NCBI RefSeq assembly: GCF_009604375.1
Contig: NZ_WEGH01000002.1
Span: forward strand, 644,073 to 708,072
DNA length: 64,000 nucleotides
Origin: Actinomadura macrotermitis
GTDB taxonomy: Bacteria; Actinomycetota; Actinomycetes; Streptosporangiales; Streptosporangiaceae
Direction of reading: 5' to 3'
Shown here: positions 52,637-61,090 of the stretch, piece by piece
How the letters are laid out: every line of letters starts with the position of its first letter
Position numbering within the stretch: position 1 is the first letter of the stretch
Notes under the pieces: model-generated
Told to the model about the DNA's origin: nothing
Seen by the model: only the letters and a program-made list of their open reading frames with translations
Database searches by the model: none
Translations under genes and position numbers: made by a program

Positions 52637-53311
52637 TCAGCGGCCGGGGCGGAGCATGGGGGGGCGGAGCTGCTCGGCGTCGCCGCGGGTGTACAGGCGG
52701 GCGGGGCGGCCGCCGTCGCGGGTCGTGGTGCGGCCCGTCGGGATCAGGAAGCGGTCGGCGCCGGTGACCTTGCGGTGGAAGTTGCGGGGGTCCAGCGCGG
52801 TGCCCCAGACGATCTCGTAGACGCGGCGCAGCTCGGCGACGGTGAACTCGGGCGGGCAGAACGCGGCGGCGAGGGAGGTGTACTCCAGCTTCGCGCGGGC
52901 CCGCTCCACGCCGTCGCAGAGGATGCGGCGGTGGTCGAAGGCGGCGCGGTCGCGGTGGATGAGGTCGTCCACCGCGGCCCACAGGACCTGGGCGCGGCTG
53001 GAGGCGGGCAGGTCCGGGGCCAGGCCGAGGTAGGCGACGCTGACGACGCGCTGGCGCGGGTCGCGGTCGGGGTAGCCGTAGGTGGCCAGCTGCTCCAGGT
53101 GGATGCGCACGTCGGCGAGGCCGGCCCGCTCGGCCATCAGCCGGGACGCGGCGGCGGGCAGGTCCTCGTCGAGCTGGATGAAGCCGCCCGGCAGCGACCA
53201 GGCGCCGTCGTAGGGGGCCCGGTCGCGCCGCCACATCAGGGCGGAAAGGCGCTGCTCCCGCACGGTGAGGACGACCAGGTCGACGGTGACGGCGAGGCGG
53301 GGCACGGGCAT
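52637..53311 (-). CDS. NrtR-like regulator with degenerate Nudix domain
   Basis: A 224-residue protein with an N-terminal Nudix fold and a C-terminal winged helix (about 145-200: FTVAELRRVYEIVWGTALDPRNFHRKVTGADRFLIPTG), the NrtR layout. In the Nudix box (Gly43 to Leu65), Glu58 and Glu62 of the catalytic REUxEE are replaced by Leu and Arg, so hydrolysis is unlikely and the domain should only bind a ligand such as ADP-ribose. NrtR proteins repress NAD metabolism genes; none is adjacent here. A dyad lies just before its start. Confidence 0.85.
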   Translation of the reverse strand: MPVPRLAVTVDLVVLTVREQRLSALMWRRDRAPYDGAWSLPGGFIQLDEDLPAAASRLMAERAGLADVRIHLEQLATYGYPDRDPRQRVVSVAYLGLAPDLPASSRAQVLWAAVDDLIHRDRAAFDHRRILCDGVERARAKLEYTSLAAAFCPPEFTVAELRRVYEIVWGTALDPRNFHRKVTGADRFLIPTGRTTTRDGGRPARLYTRGDAEQLRPPMLRPGR

Positions 53312-53316
53312 GGCAT

Positions 53317-53331
53317 GAACGTTAATCGTTC
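53317..53331 (-). promoter_or_regulatory. Candidate autoregulatory operator of the NrtR-like gene
   Basis: GAACG-TTAAT-CGTTC, a perfect 5-5-5 dyad in an otherwise GC-rich stretch, five bases upstream of the start codon. Confidence 0.5.
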
Positions 53332-53337
53332 CCGGGA

Positions 53338-53365
53338 CCCGCGCGGGCCGTTCCGCCCGCGCGGG
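53338..53365. terminator. Terminator of SPFH gene
   Basis: An 11-base-pair perfect stem CCCGCGCGGGC/GCCCGCGCGGG around CGTTCC, 10 bases downstream of the SPFH gene stop on the minus strand. Confidence 0.7.
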
Positions 53366-53375
53366 CCCCGCCGGT

Positions 53376-54710
53376 TCACTCGGGCCTCGGCTCCGCGGCC
53401 GGGACGGCGGCCGGGGCGGGGGCGGCGCCGTTGCCGCCGTTGCCGTTCATGCCGGCCAGCAGCGAGCGCGCCACGCCGAGCCCGGTGCCGCCGAGGGTGA
53501 GGGCCTTGGCGAGCATGTCCTCCACGCCGTCGGCGCCGTTCAGCACCACCATGTTGTCGACGTTGCCGAACACCTTCGCGCCGGCCTCGACGATCTGCGG
53601 CCACTGCTCGGCGAGCTGCTGGGCGATGACCGCCTCCTGGTTGTGCGCCAGGGCCTCGGCGCGGGCCTTGATCGCCTCGGCCTCGGCCAGGCCCTTCTGC
53701 CGGATCGCGTCGGCCTTGGCCTCGCCGATCAGCCGGGTCGCCTCGGCCTCGCGGGTGGCCTTCAGCTGGACCTCCTGCGCGGCGGCCTGGGCGTAGGCGA
53801 TGCGCTCCTCGCGCTCGGCCTCGGCCAGCTTGACCTGCTCGTACGCGCGCGCGTCGGCGGGCTTGCGGATCTCGCTCTCCAGCCGCTTCTCGGTGCGCTC
53901 GGCCTCCAGCTCGGCGTTGCGGGTCTCGCGCAGGATGACCTCCTGGCGGGCGAGCGCGGCGGCCTGGTCGACCTGGCCCTTGTACTCGGCCCGCTTGATC
54001 TGGGTGTCGCGGATGACGGCGGCGTTCTCGCGCTCGGCGTGCTGCTCGGCGACGGTCGCCTCCTGGTTGCGGGCGGCCTCGGCGATGCGGGCGGCGGCCG
54101 CGACGGCGGCGGCGTCGGGCCGGCCGAGCGCGTCGATGTAGCCGCTGTCGTCCTCGATCTCCTGGATCTGCAGCGAGTCGACGATCAGGCCGAGCTTGCC
54201 CATCTCGTCGGCCGAGGAGGTGCGCACCTGGTTGGTGAGCTCCTCGCGGTTGTGGATGAGGTCCTCGACGGTCAGGTGGCCGATGATCGAGCGCAGGTGC
54301 CCGGCGAACAGCTGGTGGGTCTTGTCGTCCATCAGCTTCTGCTGGTCCAGGAAGCGGCGGGCGGCGTTGGCGATGGAGGTGAAGTCGTCCCCGACCTTGT
54401 AGATCACCACGCCGCGCACGTGCACCTTGATGCCCTGCCGGGTGACGCAGTTGACGTCCAGGTCGGAGGCGCGGGTGTCCAGGGACAGCCGGCGGCAGGT
54501 CTGGAAGCCCGGCAGCACCGAGACGCCCTTGCCGGTGACGATCTTGAAGCCGAGGGACTCGGCGGTGTCGCGGTTGTGCGCCTTGGCGCCCAGCCCGGAG
54601 ATGATCAGTGCTTCGTTCGGTTCGGCGACGCGCCAGATCATCTTGAAGATGATCACCAGCGCGATCACGGCGGCGACGGCGATGATCGCCACGGTGGCGG
54701 TGAGCGGCAT
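53376..54710 (-). CDS. Flotillin-like SPFH domain protein
   Basis: A 444-residue flotillin/FloA-FloT-like scaffold. One N-terminal membrane segment (about 5-26), an SPFH domain (about 30-200: EPNEALIISGLGAK; LGLIVDSLQIQEIEDDSGYIDALGRP), a long Ala/Glu-rich coiled coil (about 200-365) and a Gly/Ala/Pro-rich tail. Flotillins organise membrane lipid domains. ATG 54710 has GGGAGGAGC upstream. A short NfeD-like gene precedes it on the same strand (72 bases), the usual NfeD-SPFH pairing. Confidence 0.92.
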   Translation of the reverse strand: MPLTATVAIIAVAAVIALVIIFKMIWRVAEPNEALIISGLGAKAHNRDTAESLGFKIVTGKGVSVLPGFQTCRRLSLDTRASDLDVNCVTRQGIKVHVRGVVIYKVGDDFTSIANAARRFLDQQKLMDDKTHQLFAGHLRSIIGHLTVEDLIHNREELTNQVRTSSADEMGKLGLIVDSLQIQEIEDDSGYIDALGRPDAAAVAAAARIAEAARNQEATVAEQHAERENAAVIRDTQIKRAEYKGQVDQAAALARQEVILRETRNAELEAERTEKRLESEIRKPADARAYEQVKLAEAEREERIAYAQAAAQEVQLKATREAEATRLIGEAKADAIRQKGLAEAEAIKARAEALAHNQEAVIAQQLAEQWPQIVEAGAKVFGNVDNMVVLNGADGVEDMLAKALTLGGTGLGVARSLLAGMNGNGGNGAAPAPAAVPAAEPRPE

Positions 54711-54782
54711 CGCGCTCCTCCCAGGGACGGCGGATCCGGTACCGGATAGACGCCCTGGAGCGGCGAACGGTTCGCCGCGCGG

Positions 54783-54983
54783 TCAGGCCAGTGCGGGCGC
54801 CACGTAGACGGTGCGCGGCGGGTGGTACTCGACCACCACGATGATGGCGCCGACCTGGATCTCCTCGCGCGGGTCGACCGGGTGCGCGTAGAAGGCCTCG
54901 GTGCCGCCGCGGACCGCGATGATGACCTCGCCGGTGCGGCCCGGGCCGATCCTGCCGGTGACCCGGCCCTCCTTGCCGATCAA
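54783..54983 (-). CDS. Short NfeD-like OB-fold protein
   Basis: A 66-residue protein read from TTG 54983 (AGGGGGTC upstream). Its sequence, IGKEGRVTGRIGPGRTGEVIIAVRGGTEAFYAHP and VGAIIVVVEYHPPRTVYVAPAL, matches the C-terminal OB-fold domain of NfeD proteins, without the membrane part. NfeD partners assist flotillins; with only the OB domain, this protein likely binds the flotillin-like protein from the cytoplasm. Confidence 0.75.
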   Translation of the reverse strand: MIGKEGRVTGRIGPGRTGEVIIAVRGGTEAFYAHPVDPREEIQVGAIIVVVEYHPPRTVYVAPALA

Positions 54984-55053
54984 GCCGACCCCCTGCCGTC
55001 CCCTGCCGTGGAGGCCACGCTATCTCGCCGCGCGGCCGTCCGGCGAGCGCCGG

Positions 55054-55752
55054 TCAGGGCAGGATGCGGCGGGCCTGCTCGATGGCCTGGCCGGCGAGGC
55101 CCTCGGCCTCCTCGCGGGTGGCGTTCGGCCCGTACAGGCTGATCGTCACCAGGTGGCGGCGGCCGCGCGCCACCACGTACCAGGTCTTGGTGTTGGACCC
55201 GCCGGTGGTGCTGACCACGCCGACGGTGCGCGACCCCTCGCCGAGGGTGCCCGGCGGCGGCTCCATCACCTCGTGCTCGGACCAGGTCGCGCCGACCAGG
55301 GTGCGGAAGGTCTGGCAGCCGGCCGGGACGCGCGCCTTGACCTGCCGTTCGGCGGCGTCGTCGGGCAGCGCCAGCAGCGTCTCGGTGAGGCTGCTGCCGC
55401 CCTTCTTGGCGAAGGTGGCGATCGCGGCGGGCACGGAGCGGTCCAGGGCGCCGCCGGGACGGGCCGCCGCGCAGCGCGGCTTGTCCAGCTTCACCTGCCG
55501 CTGGAGCTGGTCGAAGTTCTGGATGGCGGCGAGCGTCCCGTACTCGCCCGAGTCGGGGTCGCCGGCGCGCCGGTAGCCGGAGGGTTCGGTGAGCAGCGCC
55601 TGCTCGAGCTGGTCGGAGGTGTAGCCGGCGCCGGCGAGCGCGGCGCGGCCGGCCGCCTGTGCGGGCGGGCCCTGGTCCGCGCCGCCGCCGCACCCGGCCG
55701 TGGTCGCGGCCGCCGCGGCGAGCAGCGCGATCGGGAGGAGCCTGTGCGTCAT
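55054..55752 (-). CDS. Lipoprotein of unknown function
   Basis: A 232-residue secreted lipoprotein. The lipobox is TAGC with Cys21 as the lipidated residue, after a signal with HR and an Ala-rich core. The mature domain has three cysteines in conserved-looking surroundings (PRCAAARPG; PAGCQTFRTLVG) and a beta-rich C-terminus (TKTWYVVARGRRHLVTISLYG). No family is recognised with confidence. Confidence 0.8.
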   Translation of the reverse strand: MTHRLLPIALLAAAAATTAGCGGGADQGPPAQAAGRAALAGAGYTSDQLEQALLTEPSGYRRAGDPDSGEYGTLAAIQNFDQLQRQVKLDKPRCAAARPGGALDRSVPAAIATFAKKGGSSLTETLLALPDDAAERQVKARVPAGCQTFRTLVGATWSEHEVMEPPPGTLGEGSRTVGVVSTTGGSNTKTWYVVARGRRHLVTISLYGPNATREEAEGLAGQAIEQARRILP

Positions 55753-55828
55753 GCCGCGAGCCTATGGCGGGCCGGTGCCACGGCGGGCAAGGGGACACGC
55801 CGCCGGCCCGTGTGTTCAGCCCGCGTGT

Positions 55829-56503
55829 TCAGCCGGTGTGGTCGGCGCGCTCGTTGTAGGAGCCGGCGTACTCCTGGCCCGACAGCTTGCCGATCGCCGT
55901 CACGATCTCGTCGGTGATCGCGCGCCGGGCCTTGGCCGCGGGCAGGTCGCGGTACTGCGCGAAGTCCAGCGGCGCGCCGATCCGCACGGCCGGGCGGGGC
56001 GCGAACGGCCGCGGCCAGCCGGCGCCGATCGGCTGGATCTTCTCGGTGCCGGCCAGGCCGACCGGCAGCACCCGGGCGCCGGAGGCGAGCACCAGCCAGC
56101 CGACGCCGGTGCGGCCGCGGTAGAGCCGGCCGTCGCGGGAGCGGGTGCCCTCGGGGTAGATCGCGAAGGCGCCGCCGTCGTCCAGGATGCCGACGGCCTG
56201 CTCCAACGCGCCCATCGCGGCGCGCTGCGCGCCGCGCTGCACCGGGACGTGGCCGAGCGAGGTCATGAACCAGCGGACGAACCGGCCCTTCAGCCCGCCG
56301 CCCTCGAAGTAGTCGGCCTTGGCGATGTAGGTGACGGGCCGCGGGATCGACAGCGGGATGATGAAGCTGTCGATGAACGACAGGTGGTTGCTGGCCACGA
56401 TGAGCGGTCCGTCCGGCGGGACGTTCTCGGCGCCCTCCACCCGGGGACGGAAGAGCACCCGCAGGATCGGCGCGACCACCCGGGACATGAACGTGTAGAG
56501 CAC
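55829..56503 (-). CDS. 1-acyl-sn-glycerol-3-phosphate acyltransferase family protein
   Basis: A 224-residue PlsC-type acyltransferase that transfers an acyl chain to lysophosphatidic acid or a similar lysolipid. The catalytic H-x4-D motif is SNHLSFIDS, followed by AKADYF, AIYPEGTRSRDG (block III) and VLPVGLAGTEKI. GTG 56503 has GGAGGG just upstream. It reads leftward from a long, structured intergenic region. Confidence 0.92.
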   Translation of the reverse strand: MLYTFMSRVVAPILRVLFRPRVEGAENVPPDGPLIVASNHLSFIDSFIIPLSIPRPVTYIAKADYFEGGGLKGRFVRWFMTSLGHVPVQRGAQRAAMGALEQAVGILDDGGAFAIYPEGTRSRDGRLYRGRTGVGWLVLASGARVLPVGLAGTEKIQPIGAGWPRPFAPRPAVRIGAPLDFAQYRDLPAAKARRAITDEIVTAIGKLSGQEYAGSYNERADHTG

Positions 56504-56861
56504 CCAGCCCTCCAGAATTCGGCACCGCCGACTGTAGCGGCTTTACTCGGACGCGCCGGAATCAGCGCCCCGATTTTCCCCTGCGGGAATGTATCACCGC
56601 TGCTCAGTGGCATGGTATGCGCGGCATTCCAGTGAACCGGGCGGGCCGTCGGAAACCCGGCAATTGGACGGACGATCCAATCCGCCCGCCCTTTTCTACT
56701 GTTTAGTAAGTTTCCCGGGAGTAGCTTTTCCCGCCGTTCCCCGCCCGGGCCGCCGGGCGCGAACGGGACGGGCCGGCCGGATCGCCGTCGTGGGACGGCG
56801 GATCCGGCCGGCCCGTCTCTCCTGCCGGTCAGCGGGTTCGCGCGGTGGCCCCGCGCGCCGT
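56504..56861. promoter_or_regulatory. Structured intergenic region between acyltransferase and alkaline phosphatase genes
   Basis: A 358-base gap. From right to left it holds a 23-24 base-pair hairpin with one bulge (56767-56817), the likely terminator of the phosphatase gene; then a dyad ATTGGA (56663-56668)/TCCAAT (56676-56681) nested in GGGCGGG/CCCGCCC arms that end in TTTT; then a less GC-rich stretch with TACAGT at 56537-56532 on the minus strand, a candidate -10 box for the acyltransferase gene. No gene is supported. Confidence 0.5.
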
Positions 56862-58220
56862 TCAGCGTGCGCCGAGCGCGCGCCGCAGGGTGCGGAACAG
56901 GTCGGTCTGGTCGGTCACGCCGACCACGTTGGCCGCCTGCGGGCCGCGCGCGGCGATCCGCACCTCGGTGCCGGTGTGCTCCTGCGACTCGCCGGCCGGG
57001 TTGGTGGCGTAGTTGATCTTCATCTGGGCGTTGTCGGCCGTGACCAGCGTGGCGGTCTGGCCGGGGCTCTTGGCGTCCAGCGGGATGATCTGGCTGGTGT
57101 GGCCGTGGTCGGCGGTGGTCACCACCAGGGTGCCGGGGTGCCGGCGGGCGTACTCCTGCGCGACGCGGACGGCGTTGTCGAACTCGACGGTCTCGCCGAT
57201 CTGGCCGCACGGGTCGGCGGCGTGGTCGCGCTTGTCGATCGAGGCGCCCTCGATCTGCAGGAAGAAGCCCTTGCGCTTGGACCGGGTCTGCGCGTCCAGC
57301 GCGTCGATGGCCTTGGTGGCCATCTGGGACAGGTGCGGGCCGCTGAACTGGGTGTTCGGGGCGCACTTGGCCGGGTCGGTGCCGCCGACCTTGGCGGCCG
57401 GACCGGTCCACTCCTGCGGCATGTTGCCGTCGGCGAACAGCCCGAGCAGCCGCTGACCCGGCTTGGCCGCGGCCAGCCCGGCCGCGTCGGTGACGACGTT
57501 GTAGCCGGCCGCCTTGGCCTGGTCCACGACCGTCTTGCCCTGGAACGGCCCGGCCTTGACGGTCTGGGCGAACCGGGCCCGGCCGCCGCCGAGGTACAGG
57601 TCGGCGCCGGTCTGGATCTGCTGCTCGGCGATCGACCCCTGGCCGCCGTTCTCCTTGGCGTTGGCGGGGCAGTTCTTCATGTCGGCCGGGCCCTGGCAGC
57701 CGCGGTCGGTCACGTGCGCGGCGAGCACGGCCGGGGTGGCGTCGGTCAGCTCGGCCGTGGTCACGTCGCCGGTGCGGAAGCCGGCCTGCTTGGCCAGCTC
57801 CAGGATGGTGCGCTGCGGCTTGCCGTCCGGGGTGACCGAGATGGCGCCGTTGTAGGTCTTGTGGCCGGTCGCCCAGCCCGAGCCGCTGGCGGCCGAGTCG
57901 GTCACGTACTCCGGCAGCGACGGGTTCGCCTTCTGCACGGCGTAGGTGGTGTACGCGCCGGTCAGCGGCAGCGTGTCCATGTTCAGCCGGCCCGCCGCGC
58001 CCTTGGCGTAGTTGCGCGCGATGGTGATCTCCGAGTCGCCCATGCCGTCCCCGATGAGCAGGATGACGTTGCGCGCCTTGCCTCCGTGGATCGCCTCCCG
58101 CACCTGGTGCGTGCGGTCGCCGTCGCCGGCGCCGGCCAGGCCGGTGCCGAGGACCGAGACGGCCACCCCGGCGGTGAGCGTGATAGCGGCGAGGCGCCGC
58201 GTCCGTGCAGCCGAAGTCAC
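56862..58220 (-). CDS. phoA: Secreted alkaline phosphatase
   Basis: A 452-residue secreted alkaline phosphatase (PhoA/PhoB superfamily) hydrolysing phosphate monoesters outside the cell. A signal peptide covers about residues 1-30. NVILLIGDGMGDSEI gives the metal-binding Asp, YVTDSAASGSGWATGHKTYNG contains the nucleophilic Ser (TDSAAS), IEGASIDKRDHAADP and TTADHGHTSQI bring metal-binding His and Asp. GTG 58220 is chosen for GGGAGG upstream. A single good PHO-box-like GTTCACC unit occurs on this strand at 58314-58308, but no second unit is convincing. Confidence 0.92.
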   Translation of the reverse strand: MTSAARTRRLAAITLTAGVAVSVLGTGLAGAGDGDRTHQVREAIHGGKARNVILLIGDGMGDSEITIARNYAKGAAGRLNMDTLPLTGAYTTYAVQKANPSLPEYVTDSAASGSGWATGHKTYNGAISVTPDGKPQRTILELAKQAGFRTGDVTTAELTDATPAVLAAHVTDRGCQGPADMKNCPANAKENGGQGSIAEQQIQTGADLYLGGGRARFAQTVKAGPFQGKTVVDQAKAAGYNVVTDAAGLAAAKPGQRLLGLFADGNMPQEWTGPAAKVGGTDPAKCAPNTQFSGPHLSQMATKAIDALDAQTRSKRKGFFLQIEGASIDKRDHAADPCGQIGETVEFDNAVRVAQEYARRHPGTLVVTTADHGHTSQIIPLDAKSPGQTATLVTADNAQMKINYATNPAGESQEHTGTEVRIAARGPQAANVVGVTDQTDLFRTLRRALGAR

Positions 58221-58422
58221 CGGCTGACCTCCCCATTCAGGTCGTTCGTGAGCAGGGATAGATAACAGGGGCAAAATGGCCTATACCCCCGCACCGGATG
58301 GCGTCCCGGTGAACACCGCCCCACCCGCGGGACACCTCCCGCTCCCGGCGGGCGCTTGGCAGGCGGCGGCCGGTGGGCGATGCTGAGGACTCGGTGACCG
58401 AGCCGGGGGGCAAGGTGGACCC

Positions 58423-58770
58423 ATGGACTTCGACATCAGCCTGCTGCACCACGACAGCTGCACCCTGCTGCGCATCCAGGGGGAGATCGACGTGGTCTCC
58501 CGGGCGCGGTTCGAGGAGTCGATGCTCGGCGTGCTGGACGCCGGGCAGGCGATGATCGTGGACATGCGGCAGGTGACGTTCTGCGACTCGACCGGCCTGA
58601 ACGCCATCGTGTCGGCCAACCGGCGGGCGGCCGAGCGGGACGTGCCGATCGCGCTCGTCGCGCCGCCGCCGCGGGTGGAGCGCGTCTTCCACATCACCGG
58701 GATCGACCAGTACGTCCCGGTCTACGGGTCGGTGCGCGAGGCGATCGGCTCCTTCGGCACCCCGCCTTAG
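58423..58770 (+). CDS. STAS domain anti-anti-sigma factor
   Basis: A 115-residue single STAS-domain protein of the SpoIIAA/RsbV type. The phosphorylation site is CDSTGLNAI, with Ser56 as the expected target; such proteins bind and release kinase-type anti-sigma factors when unphosphorylated. No partner kinase or sigma gene lies next to it, so it is probably an orphan acting in a partner-switching network. It is convergent with the glnH-like gene and their stop codons overlap. Confidence 0.9.
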   Translation: MDFDISLLHHDSCTLLRIQGEIDVVSRARFEESMLGVLDAGQAMIVDMRQVTFCDSTGLNAIVSANRRAAERDVPIALVAPPPRVERVFHITGIDQYVPVYGSVREAIGSFGTPP

Positions 58771-59582
58771 GAGCAGCCCTCGAACTGCGGGACGCTGGTC
58801 GTCACCTCCAGCCCGGCCTTGGCGAACCACTTGTTCAGCAGCGCCGCGGCCGTGCCGTCCTGGTACATCTCGGTGAGCGCGCGGTTGACGGCCTCGCAGC
58901 CCGCCAGGTCGCCCTTGCGCAGGCCGACGCCGTACTTCTCGTCGGTGAACGGGGCGTTGACGATCTTGGCGCCGCCGCGCGCGGCCAGGCCGGCCAGGAT
59001 CAGGTCGTCGGTGGAGATCGCGTCGACCTGCCCGGACGTCAGCCGGTCCATGCAGGCGCCGTAGGTCGGGGTGTCGACCGGGACGGCGGCGACCTTGCGC
59101 TCCTCGGTGACCCGCTTCCAGGAGTTGGACCCGGTGACCGCGCAGATCCGGCGGCCCTTCAGGTCGCGCACGTTGCGGATGCCGGTCTCGTCGTCGCGGA
59201 CCAGGATGGCCTGGTGCGCGACGTAGTACGGGCCGCCGTAGGTGACCTGCGTCTTGCGCTTCGCGGTGATCGAGTAGGTCGCGAAGACCAGGTCGACGGC
59301 GCCCGACTGCAGCGCCTGCTCGCGCGCCGACGACGGGGTGGTGCGGAACCTCAGCCGGGACGGCGGCACCCCCAGCCGGCCGGCCACATAGGTCGCCACG
59401 TCCACGTCGAAGCCCTGGTAGCGGCCGTCGGGCCCCTTCAGGCCGAGGCCGGGCTGGTCGGCCTTCACCCCGATCACCAGCGAGCGTTTGTGCACGACCG
59501 ACCCGGCGTCGGCGCTCTCCAGGGCGCAGCCCGCGCTGGAGAGCGCGAGCAGCAGCGCGGCGGCGGCGCGGGAGAGGCGCAT
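58767..59582 (-). CDS. glnH: Glutamate/amino acid-binding lipoprotein, GlnH-like
   Basis: A 271-residue solute-binding lipoprotein (family 3). Lipobox SSAGC with Cys19. SLVIGVKADQPGLGLKGPDGRYQGFDVDVATYVAGRLG is the classic N-terminal lobe, and NVRDLKGRRICAVTGSNSW and VDAISTDDLILAGLA belong to the hinge and second lobe. There are no ABC permease or ATPase genes nearby; instead it closes the pknG-glnX operon. In Mycobacterium tuberculosis GlnH binds aspartate/glutamate and signals through GlnX to PknG, and this arrangement suggests the same role. Confidence 0.9.
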   Translation of the reverse strand: MRLSRAAAALLLALSSAGCALESADAGSVVHKRSLVIGVKADQPGLGLKGPDGRYQGFDVDVATYVAGRLGVPPSRLRFRTTPSSAREQALQSGAVDLVFATYSITAKRKTQVTYGGPYYVAHQAILVRDDETGIRNVRDLKGRRICAVTGSNSWKRVTEERKVAAVPVDTPTYGACMDRLTSGQVDAISTDDLILAGLAARGGAKIVNAPFTDEKYGVGLRKGDLAGCEAVNRALTEMYQDGTAAALLNKWFAKAGLEVTTSVPQFEGCS

Positions 59583-59596
59583 GGTCACTCCTTGGG

Positions 59597-61090
59597 TCAG
59601 CGGAACTCGGCGAGCCGGGGGCGGACGCCGGCCAGGATCAGGGCGGCGATGACGAGCGCGGCGCCGAGCGGCAGCCACTTCCAGCCGCGCAGCCCGCCGT
59701 CGCCGGCCGCGATGGCGGCGTCGAAGCCGCGCCGGTGCGTCTCGCTCAGCGAGACCAGCGCCCGGTCGTAGTCGTCGAACGCGCGGATCGCGCCGCCCGG
59801 CCCGGTGCCCATCCGCAGCCGGATCGCGCCGGCCCGGTCGCCGCGGCCGGCCAGCTCGCGCATCCGCCGGTCGTTCTGCTGGACGGCCAGGTAGGCGCGC
59901 AGCGTCTGCCCGAGCGCGTCGGACGCCGCGCCCGCCGGCCTGACCTGGTGCGCCTCGTCGCCGAAGAAGCCGAGGAAGCGGGCCCGGCCGGGCGTGAACC
60001 CGCGCACGTCCCGGTCCAGCGTGGCGTAGTAGGTCTCCAGGTTGACCGGCTTGCCCTGCCCGGGGTCGACGTACAGGACCGCCAGGGCCTTGTCGAGGTA
60101 GGTCTGCTCGTAGGTGTCGGCCCGGTCGGGGTCCAGCAGGTAGCGGCTTTCGTCGGCGAACGCGCTGTGGCTGATCGCGCGGGCCCGCGACAGCGACAGC
60201 ACCGAGTCGAACCCGTCCCGCTTGGCCACCCGCAGGTGCTCGGCCTGCGCCGACAGCTGGGCGAACGCCGCGACGGCCAGCACCAGCGTCAGCAGCGTCG
60301 CGAGCGCGAGGCCGGGGTTCACCGTCCGCCGGAAGCCGCGCGCCAGGTACAGCTGCGCGACGGCGAGCGCGGCCAGCACGAGCACCGCGGTGAGCACCAC
60401 CCACGCGCGGCCGGACAGGACCGCCGCGCGCTTGCTCTCGTAGGACTGGCGGACGGTCGCGCCGCTGTCCAGCGTCAGGTTGTAGGCCTTCGGCAGCAGC
60501 TCCAGCTTCATCAGGTCGGTGGCCTGCCGGTAGACCCTCAGCACGTTGCCGGGCGGCGGCCCGGCGGCGTGCCCGGACTGGTCGTTCAGCAGCATCGCCT
60601 CGCCGGCGAGCTGCTCGTACCGGCCGAGCCCGTTCAGCACGTCGCGCACGTTCTGCTGCCGCTTGGCGTCCTGCCCGGCCAGCTGCGCGGCCTGCACCGC
60701 GGCCTGCGCGGCGGCGTCGCGGCGCTGCTCGTAGCGGCGCAGCGACTCGTCGTGGCCGATGCCGAGGCCGTGGTCGCGGCCGATCAGCAGCACGTCGGCG
60801 ACCTGGGCGTCCATGTCGCTGAGCGCGAAGTACAGCGCGCCGGTCGCCACGACCTGCGGGCCGGCGTCGTGGCCCATCGTCTGCACGCCCTGGCGGGCGT
60901 TGCCGACCGCCACGGTGAGCACGATGCCCATCAGCGCCAGCAGCGCGAGCAGCAGCGCGACGGACGCGCGGATGCGGCCGGGGATCGTCTTCAGCCAGCG
61001 GCCGCGCGCGAACGTGCGCAGCCGGCCGCGGCGCCGCGCGGGCGGGCCGGGCCGCGCGGCGGGCACCGGCGGCTGCCGCGTCGTCGTCAT
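59597..61090 (-). CDS. glnX: GlnX-like four-helix membrane sensor protein
   Basis: A 497-residue membrane protein with four hydrophobic helices (about 37-62, 226-250, 257-280 and 468-490) enclosing two large outside domains that are mainly helical (about 65-220 and 285-460), as in chemoreceptor-type helical bundles. This topology matches GlnX, which senses ligand-loaded GlnH in mycobacteria. Its ATG overlaps the FHA gene stop by four bases (ATGA), and glnH starts 14 bases after it, so the three are tightly coupled. The short cytoplasmic tails leave the route to PknG unclear. Confidence 0.85.
   Translation of the reverse strand: MTTTRQPPVPAARPGPPARRRGRLRTFARGRWLKTIPGRIRASVALLLALLALMGIVLTVAVGNARQGVQTMGHDAGPQVVATGALYFALSDMDAQVADVLLIGRDHGLGIGHDESLRRYEQRRDAAAQAAVQAAQLAGQDAKRQQNVRDVLNGLGRYEQLAGEAMLLNDQSGHAAGPPPGNVLRVYRQATDLMKLELLPKAYNLTLDSGATVRQSYESKRAAVLSGRAWVVLTAVLVLAALAVAQLYLARGFRRTVNPGLALATLLTLVLAVAAFAQLSAQAEHLRVAKRDGFDSVLSLSRARAISHSAFADESRYLLDPDRADTYEQTYLDKALAVLYVDPGQGKPVNLETYYATLDRDVRGFTPGRARFLGFFGDEAHQVRPAGAASDALGQTLRAYLAVQQNDRRMRELAGRGDRAGAIRLRMGTGPGGAIRAFDDYDRALVSLSETHRRGFDAAIAAGDGGLRGWKWLPLGAALVIAALILAGVRPRLAEFR

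Noticed and set aside
58300..58320. PHO box upstream of phoA
   Set aside because: Only one GTTCACC unit is good; the direct repeat required by PhoP in Streptomyces is not convincing.
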